Part shown: piece after piece, positions 18,957 to 29,735 of the stretch
How positions within the stretch are numbered: the first letter of the stretch is position 1
Layout: every line of letters begins with the position of its first letter
DNA from: an uncultured Verrucomicrobiota bacterium
Lineage (GTDB): Bacteria; Verrucomicrobiota; Verrucomicrobiia; Verrucomicrobiales; DEV007
Reading direction: 5' to 3'
Assembly (NCBI GenBank): GCA_902510815.1
Contig: CABXDI010000001.1
Span: 81,950 to 145,949, forward strand
DNA length: 64,000 nucleotides
The notes under the pieces: model-generated
Told to the model about the DNA's origin: nothing
Database searches by the model: none
Seen by the model: only the letters and a program-made list of their open reading frames with translations
Program-made: the position numbers and the translations under genes

Positions 18957-19982
18957 ATGAGTAAACCCAAACTTCACAATGCAATGTGGCCTGGACTCGT
19001 CGGCAAAGGAGACGAAGAAGGTCAAGAACCTCCAATCAGCCTTGAAAGAATGCTTGAATTAACGGCCGCGGCTGAGGTCAATGGAACCAAGTTCGACGGA
19101 ATCGACTATTTCCTTTTTCTTCCTCATACTGATCCCTCTGCCAGTGATGATGATCTCAAGGGAATAGCAGACATGATTCAATCCAAAGGTTTTGATGTAG
19201 GCTCTTTAGTAGCACCAATATGGCCAGGAACCGTTGGAGACTCAGCTATGGGCAATGATGAACAGCAGGGTAAGTTTCTGGAGGCTGTCAAAATGGCTTG
19301 CAGAATCGCTGGTATATTTAATGATCATGGCGTTCGTAAGAACGGGGTTATTAGAATAGACTCCGCAGAATTTGGTGTTGAAAAGTGGAGTGAAGACGCA
19401 CCAGGGAATACCGCAAGAATCATTGATACTTTTAAGGAAGCCGCAAAGATCGCAGCTGACAGTGGAGAACGCTTAGCAGCAGAAGGAGAAATCTGCTGGG
19501 CAGGCATGCACAGCTGGAAGGACATGCTGGACATCCTTGAGGGAGTAGGAATGCCTGAATCTCTGGGCTTCCAAGCTGACCTTGCCCATACCTATTTATA
19601 CCTTCTTGGATACAACGCGCCCGAGCATGCTTTAGTAGGTGAAAACTATAGTGACGAGGAATTCTGGTCAGCGTACGAAACAATGACTGATAAACTTCGC
19701 CCTTGGACGATCGACTTTCATGTAGCTCAAAATGACGGAACGGTTCATGGTGCTGGCACACATGATAAGACAGGTAAGCACTGCCCAGCCGATGATCCAA
19801 ACGGAAAACTAGACATAGTTAAAGCATCCGGCTACTGGCTCAAAGACGCACAAGAAAGAGGAATTGAACACATCTGCTGGGATGGTTGCATGTTCCCTAA
19901 CGAAATGCTCGAAAAAGTTGAGACGTGGAACACGATTCTTGATACCATGATCAAAGTGCGTGATTCCCACGGCTGGAGTTAA
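18957..19982 (+). CDS. sugar phosphate isomerase/epimerase-like TIM-barrel (xylose isomerase-like)
   Basis: 341 aa, no signal peptide. Segments such as [52 protein letters not shown] and [10 protein letters not shown] carry acidic and His residues at barrel strand ends, as in AP_endonuc_2 (xylose isomerase-like TIM barrel) enzymes that bind a divalent metal. Family members isomerise or epimerise sugars and inositols. The substrate is unknown. It stands alone between glnD and a strong terminator, so is probably a single-gene transcript. Confidence 0.75.
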   Translation: MSKPKLHNAMWPGLVGKGDEEGQEPPISLERMLELTAAAEVNGTKFDGIDYFLFLPHTDPSASDDDLKGIADMIQSKGFDVGSLVAPIWPGTVGDSAMGNDEQQGKFLEAVKMACRIAGIFNDHGVRKNGVIRIDSAEFGVEKWSEDAPGNTARIIDTFKEAAKIAADSGERLAAEGEICWAGMHSWKDMLDILEGVGMPESLGFQADLAHTYLYLLGYNAPEHALVGENYSDEEFWSAYETMTDKLRPWTIDFHVAQNDGTVHGAGTHDKTGKHCPADDPNGKLDIVKASGYWLKDAQERGIEHICWDGCMFPNEMLEKVETWNTILDTMIKVRDSHGWS

Positions 19983-20010
19983 TCAAGGTTCTAAAATTAA
20001 TCTAAATAAT

Positions 20011-20046
20011 AAAAACCGCAGACTATAAGCGTCTGCGGTTTTTTTT
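20011..20046 (+). terminator. intrinsic terminator after the TIM-barrel gene
   Basis: AACCGCAGAC pairs perfectly with GTCTGCGGTT around the loop TATAAGC, followed by an 8-T run. It lies 30 bases past the stop at 19982. This is the clearest Rho-independent terminator in the window. Confidence 0.92.
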
Positions 20047-20069
20047 GGGGAAAGAAAGGTAAGAAAAAA

Positions 20070-20966
20070 GTGTTTCGGGATTATACGAAGCTTCACCTGG
20101 TAGTAATACTTTGGGGCTTTACAGCAATACTTGGAAAATTAATAGAGCTTGATAGTCCAGTACTCGTTTTTTACCGAGTAGGGGTTTCAGCAATCCTTCT
20201 AGCTGTTCTCTTGAAGTTACTTTCTATAAAAAGCGTCGATCAAAGAGCCAGTAAAATGAAAATGATTGCCAATGGAATCCTTTTGGGAATTCACTGGACC
20301 CTTTTCTTTCTGGCCGTCAAAATTGCCAATGTATCAGTCTGCATGATAGGTATGGCAACGACTTCACTTTGGACCGCAATCCTTGAGCCCATTATCGTCA
20401 AAGAACGTTCATTTAAGCGATATGAATTTGGGTTAGGTGCTATAATGATTGGCGCCATAATCCTAATTACTGGCGGTGATTTTAATTACTTCCTTGGCCT
20501 AACAATATCAATTCTATCAGCGGGTATAGGGACCCTGTTTTCTATTATTAATAGCCGATTCACAAAACACCACCATCATTTCTCAATTGCATTCTACCAG
20601 ATGCTTGGTGCCACTGTCATAGCCGGCATCGCAATTATAGGCCTAGGCATTTGGAATCAAGAAATCCCAAAAATGTCAATGGGCCTTGATGATGCTGGAT
20701 GGTTACTTCTTTTAGTGAGTTTTTGTACAGTTTACGCCTATGCCCAATACATTGAATTATTGAAGCGCCTAAGCGTTTTCACTATTCATTTGGCCTATAA
20801 TCTCGAGCCAGTTTACGGAATGATCTTTGCAGCCTTGTGTTTTCAAGAACATCAACTCTTTGGACCACTCTTTTATTTTGGAGCAGTTATAATTTTCATA
20901 TCAGTTATAATTCATTCAGTTTTCGAAAATTATAAAGCTAAGACCGTGATCCGCTTGAAAAATTAA
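20070..20966 (+). CDS. EamA/DMT-superfamily transporter
   Basis: 298 aa with ten predicted transmembrane helices in two EamA repeats (first around MFRDYTKLHLVVILWGFTA, second from about residue 150). The length and paired-repeat layout are typical for drug/metabolite exporters. The start is GTG at 20070, with AAAGAAAGG upstream as a weak ribosome site. HWTLFFLAVKIANVSVCMIG is the usual helix 3 signature 'W.LFF.A...' of this family. The substrate is unknown; members often export amino acids or metabolites. Confidence 0.85.
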   Translation: MFRDYTKLHLVVILWGFTAILGKLIELDSPVLVFYRVGVSAILLAVLLKLLSIKSVDQRASKMKMIANGILLGIHWTLFFLAVKIANVSVCMIGMATTSLWTAILEPIIVKERSFKRYEFGLGAIMIGAIILITGGDFNYFLGLTISILSAGIGTLFSIINSRFTKHHHHFSIAFYQMLGATVIAGIAIIGLGIWNQEIPKMSMGLDDAGWLLLLVSFCTVYAYAQYIELLKRLSVFTIHLAYNLEPVYGMIFAALCFQEHQLFGPLFYFGAVIIFISVIIHSVFENYKAKTVIRLKN

Positions 20967-20992
20967 TGACAAACTATTAATATATCTATTTT

Positions 20993-22495
20993 ATGAGACC
21001 GCTTCATCCCTTGAAAATATTTACCTTTTTCACTTTAAGCACGGTAGCTACACACATGGGCTACTCAGAAGAAGAAAACGAAGTAAAGGCCATTAGTTTT
21101 TATAAAGACATCAGACCAATTTTTCAGGCTAATTGCCAAGGCTGCCACCAACCATCAAAAGCCAAAGGAAAGTACATCATGACCAATTTTGAAAAATTGG
21201 TTAATGGTGGTGACAGTGGGGACCCAGCCATTGTACCAGGCGATCCAGAGAAGAGTTATCTTGTGGAAGTAATTACTCCAATTGACGGTGAAGCTGAAAT
21301 GCCTCAAAAGGCTGACCCTCTCCATGAAACTGAAATCGCGCTGATCAATAAATGGGTATCAGAAGGAGCCATCGATGATACCCCAGAAGGAGCGAAGCAG
21401 AAGTTCACTGCCGAGAATCCCCCTGAATATATTCAACCCCCGGTAGTGACTGCACTCGACTATTCACCGGACGGTTCACTTTTAGCTGTTTCTGGGTTTC
21501 ATGAAGTTCTTCTTCATAAGGCTGACGGATCAGCTCTCGAGTCTAGGCTCGTTGGTCTGTCTGAAAGAATTGAATCAGTTTCCTTTTCGCCTGATGGAAA
21601 GAAAATCGCCGTAACTGGTGGTCTACCAGCAAGAATGGGTGAAGTCCAAGTATGGGATACTGATACAAAAAAATTAAGCATCTCCGTTCCCGTCACCTAT
21701 GACACCATTTATGGCGGTAGCTGGTCCCCAGACAGTTCGATCATCGCCTTCGGCTGCTCTGACAATAGCGTCAGAGCGGTGAATGCAAAAACAGGCAAAC
21801 AAGTTCTCTTCATGGGAAGTCATAACGACTGGGTCATTGATACCGTGTTCTCTGTAAAAGGAGATTACCTCTCTTCCGTTGCTCGGGACATGTCTGCCAA
21901 ATTAACAAAAATTGACGAGCAAAGATTTATCGACAACATCACCTCTATAACACCTAAAGCACTAAAAGGTGGAATCCTGACGGTTACAAGGCACCCGACC
22001 AAAGATCATATACTCTTTGGTGGTGCTGATGGCGTACCAAAAATTTATCGAATGCAAAGGGTCAAGAAAAGGGAAATAGGTGATGATTCGAATCAACTGT
22101 GGAATCTACCTCCGCTGAAAGGAAGAGTTTTTTCAGTGGACTGGAGCCAAGATGGCAAACTCATTGCCGCAGGTAGCAGTCTCGATGGTAAAGGTTATCT
22201 ACACATCTATGGTATTGACCCAGAGTACAATATCCCTGGTGATATTGACGGAATCATTAAAAAACCAGTACAAAACCGTAATGGAGGCGAGAAAAACAAG
22301 CTCAACGAATACTTCAAAAACGGCATTAAAGTTATCGCTACAATTGACTCTATTCCCTCAGGGATTTATGCGGTGGCATTTCATCCTGACGGAAGCCAAA
22401 TCGCTGCGGCCGGATCAGACGGAATCGTAAGAATTTATAATACAAGCAATGGAGAAACCATTAACCAATTCGTTCCCGTCCCTATTAACCAATAA
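20993..22495 (+). CDS. PSCyt1-type c-heme domain fused to WD40 beta-propeller
   Basis: 500 aa. Signal peptide near residues 1-24. A cytochrome-like motif ANCQGCHQ gives C48-x-x-C51-H52, and the segment KAKGKYIMTNFEKLVNGGDSG with GDPEKSYLVEVI is the PSCyt1 domain of PVC bacteria. After about residue 140 come WD40 repeats (VTALDYSPDGSLLAVSG, VSFSPDGKKIAVTGG, GSWSPDSSIIAFGCSDNSV, AVAFHPDGSQIAAAGSDG). This combination is widespread in PVC genomes and is thought to be an exported electron-transfer and scaffold protein. It leads the four-gene plus-strand cluster ending at 29698. Confidence 0.88.
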   Translation: MRPLHPLKIFTFFTLSTVATHMGYSEEENEVKAISFYKDIRPIFQANCQGCHQPSKAKGKYIMTNFEKLVNGGDSGDPAIVPGDPEKSYLVEVITPIDGEAEMPQKADPLHETEIALINKWVSEGAIDDTPEGAKQKFTAENPPEYIQPPVVTALDYSPDGSLLAVSGFHEVLLHKADGSALESRLVGLSERIESVSFSPDGKKIAVTGGLPARMGEVQVWDTDTKKLSISVPVTYDTIYGGSWSPDSSIIAFGCSDNSVRAVNAKTGKQVLFMGSHNDWVIDTVFSVKGDYLSSVARDMSAKLTKIDEQRFIDNITSITPKALKGGILTVTRHPTKDHILFGGADGVPKIYRMQRVKKREIGDDSNQLWNLPPLKGRVFSVDWSQDGKLIAAGSSLDGKGYLHIYGIDPEYNIPGDIDGIIKKPVQNRNGGEKNKLNEYFKNGIKVIATIDSIPSGIYAVAFHPDGSQIAAAGSDGIVRIYNTSNGETINQFVPVPINQ

Positions 22496-22549
22496 TTTTT
22501 AGTAATATTTAAGACCCGCTAATTCAATCTGAAGCACTAAACCAATTTG

Positions 22550-25500
22550 ATGACTAAAACAAAATTATTCATAACCCTCTTATCGGCAATTTCGTTCTTA
22601 CCATTACAGTCCCTATGGTCTAAGGAAACTGTCCAAGATTTCAGCAGCATTCAATCGCTAGAGGTTAACCCAAAGTCTGCAAAGCTGGAAAATCCTTTTT
22701 CTTATTCACAGGTCATTCTGACAGCTAAATTAGGCAACGGCCAAATTATTGATGCGACTCGTAATGCCAAATCTAGTATTGAAGGAGAAGCTGTTAAATT
22801 ATCTCAGAGCGGCCTTATTGAACCTATCAAAGATGGAAACGCGACCCTTCATTTTGAACTTCATGGTCAAAAGGCAAGCATTACAGTACAAGTGACTGGA
22901 CAGAGTCAGAAATTCAACCCCGACTATGTGAGAGACATAATGCCGGTCGTTTCAAGAATGGGTTGTAACCAAGGAACATGTCACGGTTCAAAGGACGGTA
23001 AGAATGGTTTCAAGCTTTCACTCAGAGGATATGATCCAATCTATGACATCCGTGCATTCACTGATGATTTAGGAGCACGAAGAGTAAACGTAGCAGCTCC
23101 CGACTCAAGCCTATTACTTCTCAAAGCAACTGGAGCAGTTCCTCATGAGGGAGGCCAAGTCACTAAGCCAGACTCAAATTACTACAATATTGTCAAAAAC
23201 TGGATTGCTGGTGGAGCAAAGCTTGACCTTGCAACTCCAAAAGTAACTGGGATCGAAGTCTTTCCCCAAAATCCTGTAGTCGAAAGGATAGGTAATAAAC
23301 AACAGATCCGAGTGGTGGCGACATTCGCTGATGGAGTTAAAAGGGACGTGACTAGAGAAGCATTTGTACAAAGTGGTAACACAGAAGTGGCTGAGCCAGA
23401 GAAAAAAAGTCACTCACTCATCAACACTATTCGTAGAGGTGAGGCTCCTATTCTCATCAGATACGAAGGTAATTATGCAGCGACAACAGTAACAGTCATG
23501 GGAGACAGGTCAGGTTTCGTATGGGAACAACCTCCTGCAAATAACAAAGTGGATGAGCTCGTTGCCTCTAAGTGGGAAAGAATGAAAATAAACCCCTCAG
23601 GACTCTGTGATGACTACGAGTTTATTAGAAGAATTTACCTTGATTTAACGGGTCTACCGCCATCATCAGAAGTTGTTCAGGCTTTCATCAGCGATAACAA
23701 GCCACAAAGAGAAAAGAGAGACGCAATCATCGATCAATTAGTTGGTTCCAATGAATATATTGATCACTGGACTAATAAGTGGTCTGACCTCTTGCAAGTT
23801 AACAGAAAGTTTCTTGGCCAAGACGGGGCAAAAGGACTTCGGGAGTGGATCAGGATGCAGGTCGAAAATAATAAACCTTATGATGAATTTGTAAGAAATA
23901 TTATTACGGCAACAGGTTCCAACAAGACCAATCCACCGGCCTCATATTACAAAGTCTTAAGAGAGCCCACAGAGCTCATGGAAAATACCACTCACCTCTT
24001 CCTTGCAACAAGATTCAACTGTAATAAGTGTCATGACCACCCTTTCGAAAAGTGGACCCAAGACCAGTACTACGAACTAGCCGCTTATTTTGCTCAGGTA
24101 GAACTGAAAAGGGACCCCGCTTCAGGGAAGAACAATATTGGAGGAACGGCTGTTGAAGGAGCCAAACCACTTTACGAACTCATTTCAGATAAGAAGGAAG
24201 GTGAAGTCATTCATGATCGAACCAAAGAAATTAGCCCTCCAAGTTTTCCTTATTCATCAGGAAGAGACCAATCCAAGCCAAAGCTCGATACTCGTAGAGC
24301 TGAATTAGCAGACTGGATCACTGCCCCAGGCAATCGGTACTTTGCCTCAAGTTACGTGAATCGTCTTTGGGGTTACATGATGGGAACAGGAATCATTGAA
24401 CCTCTTGATGATATCAGGGCCGGCAACCCTCCTAGTAACCCTGAACTGCTCAAGTTCCTTGAAGGTGAATTCATTAAAAGCAATTTCAACATTCAGCACA
24501 TCCTTCGCCTTATCTGTAAATCAAGGACCTACCAACTTTCCATAGCAACCAACAAATGGAACAATGATGACACTGTCAACTTCTCTCATGGCAAGGCACG
24601 TAGGCTGCCAGCAGAAGTACTTTACGATGCAATTCATACATCTCTCGGAGCTCAACCTAATTTTCCTGGCGTCCCTGCAGGAACTAGAGCAGCTCAACTA
24701 CCAGACGTCGGCATCAAGCTACCTGACGGATTCCTAGATAATGCCGGAAGACCCGTCAGGGAAAGTGCCTGTGAGTGCGAAAGAAGTAGCGGGCTTCAAC
24801 TCGGACCAATTATGGCTCTCGTCTCAGGTCCAACTGTCGGCAATGCTATCAGTGACCCTAAAAACGTTCTACCTAAGCTCATTGAATCTTCAGAAGACGA
24901 CACAAAGGTCATCAATGAAATATTCCTAAGGCTTCTCTCACGACCAGCAAGCAAAGACGAACTAACGGCGACTCTATCCATGCTTGATGCAGTAGAAAAA
25001 GATCATGCTAATATCGTTCAAAAAGTTCAGGAAAGAGAGTCCCTACTCAAAGAAGAGACTCTAAAAGCCGAGAAACAAAGAGAAACAAAGATTGCTGAGG
25101 CAAAAAAATCACTGACTGACTACCAAGCCGGTATCGCCGAGCGCGAAGCAAAGCTTAATAAGGAACAAGCCGATCGCATATCAAATGCTGATAAAGCAGT
25201 TAAGGAATTTGAAGCAAGCATTCCACAAAAGGTCTCTGAGTGGGCCAAAGCAAACTCATCAGAATCAAAGTGGGAGGTCATTAATCCAATAGGCTTTAAT
25301 ACAACGAATGGCTCTAAGCTTGAACTTGAAAATGATAGTTCACTTCTGGCTTCCGGTAAAAATGGTATAGGCAATTATAGAATATATGCCACAACGGCCA
25401 TCGAAAATGTTACAGGAGTAAGAATTGAAACTATTCCTGACCAAAGGCTACCCAAAGGCGGCCCCGGAAGAGCAGGAGACGGTAATTTCGTTCTGACCGA

Positions 25501-26587
25501 ATTTGAAGTTCATGCTTCAGCAGTCCAGAAAAAAGAAGACTGGAACGTTGTTAAATTGTGGACCTTTGATAATGGAGTTGATGGCTGGGAAAAGCCAAAC
25601 CAAGCTGAGATAAGCGTTGAGAAGGGTGTCCTTAAAATTAACAGTAAGGGTGATGACCCATCAGTCACCGCTTCATTAAACTCGCCAGCGGGATCCTATA
25701 TGGTTGACCTAAAAGCTGAGTTTCCTGGTCAAGGAAAAGCACATGCCCAGCTTTTCTGGACAACAAAGAAAGATCCTAACATTTCAGAGGAACGATCCAC
25801 TAGACTCACCTTACCAAGGGGTAAAAAAGGCTGGCAGAACTACCGCTTCTTTTTCCAAACTGATAGTGAACTCACATCAGTAAGGTTCGATCCAATCGAT
25901 GATAAGAACATTGTTTACATTGACGCGATGCGCGTTAACAGAGCAGAAACTCCAAAACTTGAAAAGTTCGCTCTTGAAAATGCTAAAGCAAATCACAGCC
26001 AAGCTGATTACAATGTGACCACTGCCATTGACGGAAAAAGAGACGGCGATAAAAACGGTTGGGCCATTAGCCCAAAATCAAACACAGAGCTCATGGCAAC
26101 ATTTGAGGTAAAAGACCAACCTAAAATAGAGGGCCGTCGCCTCCTTAGATTTGATCTTGATCAAAGATACCAAGGCAAAGACTACTCTATCGGAAGATTC
26201 AGAATATCCATCACTTCATCTCCAAAGCCCATCAACTTTGGACTTCCAGGGAACATTGACTCAATTATAGCCAAGGCTGAAAATGAAAGAACCAAAGAAG
26301 AGGTAGCTGAAATCACCAAATACTATCGCGAGAATAATGGAGACCTTAAAAAGCTTCAGGAGGGACTTGCCAATGCAAAAAAACCAAGGCCGGCTGACCC
26401 AAAAATCGCTGAACTCCAAGCGAACATCAAAGAGGCAGAAAAGCCGATACCTCAAGATTATAAACTCGCTCAACTGCGAAAAGACGCAGGTTTGAGTGAA
26501 CAACAAAAAAACCAGAAACGCTTAACCGCCGCTCAAGACATTGCATGGGCTATTATTAATACACCGGCATTCTTGTTTAACCGCTAA
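22550..26587 (+). CDS. large secreted PSCyt/DUF1549/DUF1553 protein with Big-like domain
   Basis: 1345 aa from the ATG at 22550 (a TTG lies just before it). Signal peptide at residues 1-24, then a Big_2-like Ig domain (about 30-125), a motif CNQGTCHGSKDGKNGFKLSL near 145-165 with Cys-x4-Cys-His spacing, a second Ig-like domain, DUF1549 with CNKCHDHPFEKWTQDQYY (CxxCHDHP) and DUF1553 near residues 600-800. A long charged coiled-coil and a carbohydrate-binding-like beta region (about 950-1170) are inserted before the conserved end AWAIINTPAFLFNR. In PVC bacteria these proteins pair with DUF1501, as here; function is inferred as exported redox/polysaccharide processing. Confidence 0.87.
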   Translation: MTKTKLFITLLSAISFLPLQSLWSKETVQDFSSIQSLEVNPKSAKLENPFSYSQVILTAKLGNGQIIDATRNAKSSIEGEAVKLSQSGLIEPIKDGNATLHFELHGQKASITVQVTGQSQKFNPDYVRDIMPVVSRMGCNQGTCHGSKDGKNGFKLSLRGYDPIYDIRAFTDDLGARRVNVAAPDSSLLLLKATGAVPHEGGQVTKPDSNYYNIVKNWIAGGAKLDLATPKVTGIEVFPQNPVVERIGNKQQIRVVATFADGVKRDVTREAFVQSGNTEVAEPEKKSHSLINTIRRGEAPILIRYEGNYAATTVTVMGDRSGFVWEQPPANNKVDELVASKWERMKINPSGLCDDYEFIRRIYLDLTGLPPSSEVVQAFISDNKPQREKRDAIIDQLVGSNEYIDHWTNKWSDLLQVNRKFLGQDGAKGLREWIRMQVENNKPYDEFVRNIITATGSNKTNPPASYYKVLREPTELMENTTHLFLATRFNCNKCHDHPFEKWTQDQYYELAAYFAQVELKRDPASGKNNIGGTAVEGAKPLYELISDKKEGEVIHDRTKEISPPSFPYSSGRDQSKPKLDTRRAELADWITAPGNRYFASSYVNRLWGYMMGTGIIEPLDDIRAGNPPSNPELLKFLEGEFIKSNFNIQHILRLICKSRTYQLSIATNKWNNDDTVNFSHGKARRLPAEVLYDAIHTSLGAQPNFPGVPAGTRAAQLPDVGIKLPDGFLDNAGRPVRESACECERSSGLQLGPIMALVSGPTVGNAISDPKNVLPKLIESSEDDTKVINEIFLRLLSRPASKDELTATLSMLDAVEKDHANIVQKVQERESLLKEETLKAEKQRETKIAEAKKSLTDYQAGIAEREAKLNKEQADRISNADKAVKEFEASIPQKVSEWAKANSSESKWEVINPIGFNTTNGSKLELENDSSLLASGKNGIGNYRIYATTAIENVTGVRIETIPDQRLPKGGPGRAGDGNFVLTEFEVHASAVQKKEDWNVVKLWTFDNGVDGWEKPNQAEISVEKGVLKINSKGDDPSVTASLNSPAGSYMVDLKAEFPGQGKAHAQLFWTTKKDPNISEERSTRLTLPRGKKGWQNYRFFFQTDSELTSVRFDPIDDKNIVYIDAMRVNRAETPKLEKFALENAKANHSQADYNVTTAIDGKRDGDKNGWAISPKSNTELMATFEVKDQPKIEGRRLLRFDLDQRYQGKDYSIGRFRISITSSPKPINFGLPGNIDSIIAKAENERTKEEVAEITKYYRENNGDLKKLQEGLANAKKPRPADPKIAELQANIKEAEKPIPQDYKLAQLRKDAGLSEQQKNQKRLTAAQDIAWAIINTPAFLFNR

Positions 26588-26617
26588 AAATACAGCAAAA
26601 CTGAAAAAATTACCGCA

Positions 26618-26643
26618 CATTGATTTATGTATGAAAATCAATG
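26618..26643. other. intercistronic hairpin between PSCyt and DUF1501 genes
   Basis: CATTGATTT pairs perfectly with AAATCAATG around an 8-base loop, in the 123-base gap. No U-run follows, so it is more likely an mRNA-processing or stability element than a terminator. Confidence 0.4.
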
Positions 26644-26710
26644 ATTTACAAAAAGACTAGCAGTCATATAATTATAATTAAGAAATCATAACCGTTAACA
26701 AATAGAGACG

Positions 26711-28171
26711 ATGTTTAGAATACTAGGTGACCCAGGAAAAGACCTTTGCGACAAACACCTCAAACCATCTCGTAGAGATTTCCTCAGAGTAGGTGGAGGT
26801 GGAATGATTGGCCTGACTCTAAGCTCAATGCTTGAGCTAAAAGCAAAAGCAAATCAAAGCAAATCTCCTGGTTGGGGCAAAGCCAAGTCTATTATAATGG
26901 TTTACCTTCAAGGAGGACCAAGTCATCTCGATCTTTGGGATCCCAAGAAAGATGTTCCTGATAACGTAAGATCTGCCTTTAACACAATCCCTACCAAGAT
27001 CCCGGGAGTGCATTTCACTGAAATATTACCTGAGCTTGCAAAGATCAATGACAAGTTCACTCTAATGAGAGCAGTAAGCTATGAGCCAAATGGCCTCTTC
27101 AACCACACTGCGGCCATCTATCAAATGATGACTGGATACACGACTGATAAAGTATCTCCATCAGGCCAACTCGAGCCTCCTTCACCTAAAGACTTCCCTA
27201 ACTTTGGTTCTAATATTGTCCGAATCAAGCCACCCTCCGAACCGATGCTACCATTCGTAATGCTGCCTCGACCACTTCAAGAGTCTAATGTGGTCGGTAA
27301 AGGTGGAACCGGAGGATTCCTAGGAAGAGCCTACGACCCTTACACTTTATATCCAAGTGGTGGAGATATGGATATGCAGAAAATGACAAGGATCAAAATT
27401 GATGACCTTCAACTCAGACCAGACGTTTTTGCAACTCGACTCGAGAGACGCGCTTCTTTAAGAGAGGCAATCTCAAAGAAAATGAACAAGGTCGAAGAAG
27501 CGGTTAAAGATTACAACCTCAATGAGTACTACGATCAGGCTCTTAATCTAATCATTTCTGGAAAAGCACGTGAAGCATTTGCTTTAGACCAAGAGAAAAT
27601 CGCAACCAGAGAAAAGTACGGCAACACTTCATTTGGTGACAGTTGCCTTCTTGCAAGAAGGCTAGTTGAAGCTGGCACCAGCGTCGTCGAAGTCATATGG
27701 CCTAAGGTTGCTAACTCGGACAACCACTCTTGGGATCACCACAAAGATCTCACGAAAAGAATGAAGAATCAGTCTGGACCAATGCTCGACAAAGGTTTAT
27801 CAGGACTCATCTCAGATCTTGATGAGCGCGGAATGCTTGAAGATACGCTCGTTGTAGCCGTTGGTGAATTTGGTCGTAGCCCTCAAAAAGGAGTCAGCAC
27901 TTCAGGTAACGGAAATAGTGCGGATGGTCGTGACCACTGGCCTTATTGCTACACTGGACTCATTGCAGGTGCAGGAATCAAGAGAGGCAATGTGCACGGA
28001 AAATCAGATAAGACTGGTTCAGCTCCTCTTGAAGACCCAGTACATCCGACACAATTACTCGCAACGATTTATCATGCTTTCGGAATCGAGCCTACCTCGA
28101 TTGTTTATAATCACTTGAACCAGCCACGTGAGCTAGTTAAGGCCGAGGCAATTACTGAACTCTTTGGATAA
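26711..28171 (+). CDS. DUF1501 family secreted protein (Tat signal)
   Basis: 486 aa. A textbook twin-arginine signal SRRDFLR at 20-26 precedes a Gly-rich hydrophobic region. DUF1501 features include [16 protein letters not shown], the metal-site region [25 protein letters not shown] and [18 protein letters not shown]. It is the usual partner of the upstream PSCyt/DUF1549/DUF1553 gene. The family resembles alkaline phosphatase/sulfatase folds; no substrate is proven. A second DUF1501 gene follows 66 bases later, so the cluster carries two diverged paralogs. Confidence 0.92.
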   Translation: MFRILGDPGKDLCDKHLKPSRRDFLRVGGGGMIGLTLSSMLELKAKANQSKSPGWGKAKSIIMVYLQGGPSHLDLWDPKKDVPDNVRSAFNTIPTKIPGVHFTEILPELAKINDKFTLMRAVSYEPNGLFNHTAAIYQMMTGYTTDKVSPSGQLEPPSPKDFPNFGSNIVRIKPPSEPMLPFVMLPRPLQESNVVGKGGTGGFLGRAYDPYTLYPSGGDMDMQKMTRIKIDDLQLRPDVFATRLERRASLREAISKKMNKVEEAVKDYNLNEYYDQALNLIISGKAREAFALDQEKIATREKYGNTSFGDSCLLARRLVEAGTSVVEVIWPKVANSDNHSWDHHKDLTKRMKNQSGPMLDKGLSGLISDLDERGMLEDTLVVAVGEFGRSPQKGVSTSGNGNSADGRDHWPYCYTGLIAGAGIKRGNVHGKSDKTGSAPLEDPVHPTQLLATIYHAFGIEPTSIVYNHLNQPRELVKAEAITELFG

Positions 28172-28237
28172 AGATTTTCTTAGATTAAAGAAAGTCTGAT
28201 CAAAGCTATGAGCCTGAATGATCAAAGTGTCTAGTTG

Positions 28238-29698
28238 ATGTTAACCATCACTGACCGCCGATTTTCTCAAGGTTCATCAACCTTCGGTAGGCGTGACTTC
28301 CTTCGTATCGGTAGCTTAGGTGGATTGACGATGCCTGGGCTCCAAGCAGCCCAGTCTCAGTCGGCGCTAGATAATAATATATTCAAGAACAAATCAATCG
28401 TCTTCTTATTTCTGCAAGGCGGCCCACCCCAAATCGAAACCTTTGATCCTAAAATCAATGTCGCCTCTGATAATCGGAGTTGCACTGGAGAGGTTCGAAC
28501 TAATGTGCCAGGTGTCTGGTTCGGCGGCACCCTACCTAAGCTTGCTCAAAGAGCTGACCGTTTAGCAGTCGTTCGCTCATTTGCCACTAATGATGGAAGT
28601 CACAACCCAATGCCTATTCTGACAGGAAAGCATCCTTCAGGAGCCACCATGAGCGCCTTGTGTGCCAAAGCGACCGGAGCATTTCATCCGGAGAGCGGTT
28701 TGCCAATGAACACGGTTATTGTTCCGGAAGCTGTGAAGCCAGACCTAAAGCTTGGCAATCCAACATCAACGTTCAGCCTACCGAGAATTAAAACTTCAGT
28801 TGCCTCTCCAGGAAATCTTGGGAATGCCTATAAAGGATTCATTCGCAACGGCAGTCCAGAACAATTAGGTAACTTCGATCTAAAATTACCTCGAGACCGA
28901 TTCGAAGATCGCTACCAACTTCTCGGTGAACTAGATGACTTGAAGCGTCACCTAGATCAGAGCGGTGAAGTCAATGGTATGAGTCAGATTGAACGACAAA
29001 CATATGATCTTCTTCTTCGCGGTGTATCTGATGCTTTCGACCTGTCCAAGGAAGATCCAAAAACCATTGCAAAATACGACACTAGCCACCTCTTTAACAT
29101 GTCCGACTACCATAATGGAGGTAAGTATTTTTTATTCAACGGGAAAAAAAAGCTAGTCGACCAAGAACGCTGGACCAATTTATTGGGTAAAGAAATGTTA
29201 CTTGCTAGGCGCTTATGCGAGGCCGGTTGCGGTTTCGTGACTGTAGTCGATTCGAGTTGGGATTTTCATGGAAACGGCGCCAATAATCCTGGCACCCTCG
29301 TAGGCATGAATACGCTAGGAGCCCAAATGGATCATGCCGTTTCAGCTTTCCTTGATGACGTAGAAGCGCGTGGGTTAAGTGATCAAATATTACTCATCGT
29401 CACAGGAGAAATGGGCCGATCGCCGATCAAACGCAATAAAGACGCCGGCACCGATCACCACGGAGACTTGACCCCTCTCATGTTTGCCGGAGGAGGCTTA
29501 AATATGGGACAGGCGATCGGTAAATCCGATCGAACTGGCAGCCGACCCGCCTCAGAACCTTACGGCCCAGAAAACCTACTCTCTACATTGATGCACACCA
29601 TGTTCGACGCGAACAAACTTCGCGTGTCACCCGAACTATTACCACCTGATATCACTAAGTTGATTCTCGGAACGGAACCAATTAAAGAACTTTTCTAA
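28238..29698 (+). CDS. second DUF1501 family secreted protein (Tat signal)
   Basis: 486 aa from the ATG at 28238, just after an in-frame TTG at 28235. Twin-arginine signal GRRDFLR at 17-23. Core features are FLFLQGGPPQIETFDPK, SHNPMPILTGKHPSG, TGEMGRSPIKRNKDAG and TDHHGDLTPLMFAGGGL. It shares the DUF1501 plan with its neighbour but has a different mid-region, so the two probably handle different ligands or form a heteromer. Its codons are slightly more GC-rich than the upstream gene. It ends the plus-strand cluster and converges on the enolase-superfamily gene. Confidence 0.9.
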   Translation: MLTITDRRFSQGSSTFGRRDFLRIGSLGGLTMPGLQAAQSQSALDNNIFKNKSIVFLFLQGGPPQIETFDPKINVASDNRSCTGEVRTNVPGVWFGGTLPKLAQRADRLAVVRSFATNDGSHNPMPILTGKHPSGATMSALCAKATGAFHPESGLPMNTVIVPEAVKPDLKLGNPTSTFSLPRIKTSVASPGNLGNAYKGFIRNGSPEQLGNFDLKLPRDRFEDRYQLLGELDDLKRHLDQSGEVNGMSQIERQTYDLLLRGVSDAFDLSKEDPKTIAKYDTSHLFNMSDYHNGGKYFLFNGKKKLVDQERWTNLLGKEMLLARRLCEAGCGFVTVVDSSWDFHGNGANNPGTLVGMNTLGAQMDHAVSAFLDDVEARGLSDQILLIVTGEMGRSPIKRNKDAGTDHHGDLTPLMFAGGGLNMGQAIGKSDRTGSRPASEPYGPENLLSTLMHTMFDANKLRVSPELLPPDITKLILGTEPIKELF

Positions 29699-29735
29699 AC
29701 AAATTGGCAGCATTCTAGCCTGAATAACAAAGTAG

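Noticed and set aside
22550..26587. Frameshift or fusion in the 1345-aa protein
   Set aside because: The frame is continuous and the domain order is normal for the family; the insert is helical/beta and not a second gene.
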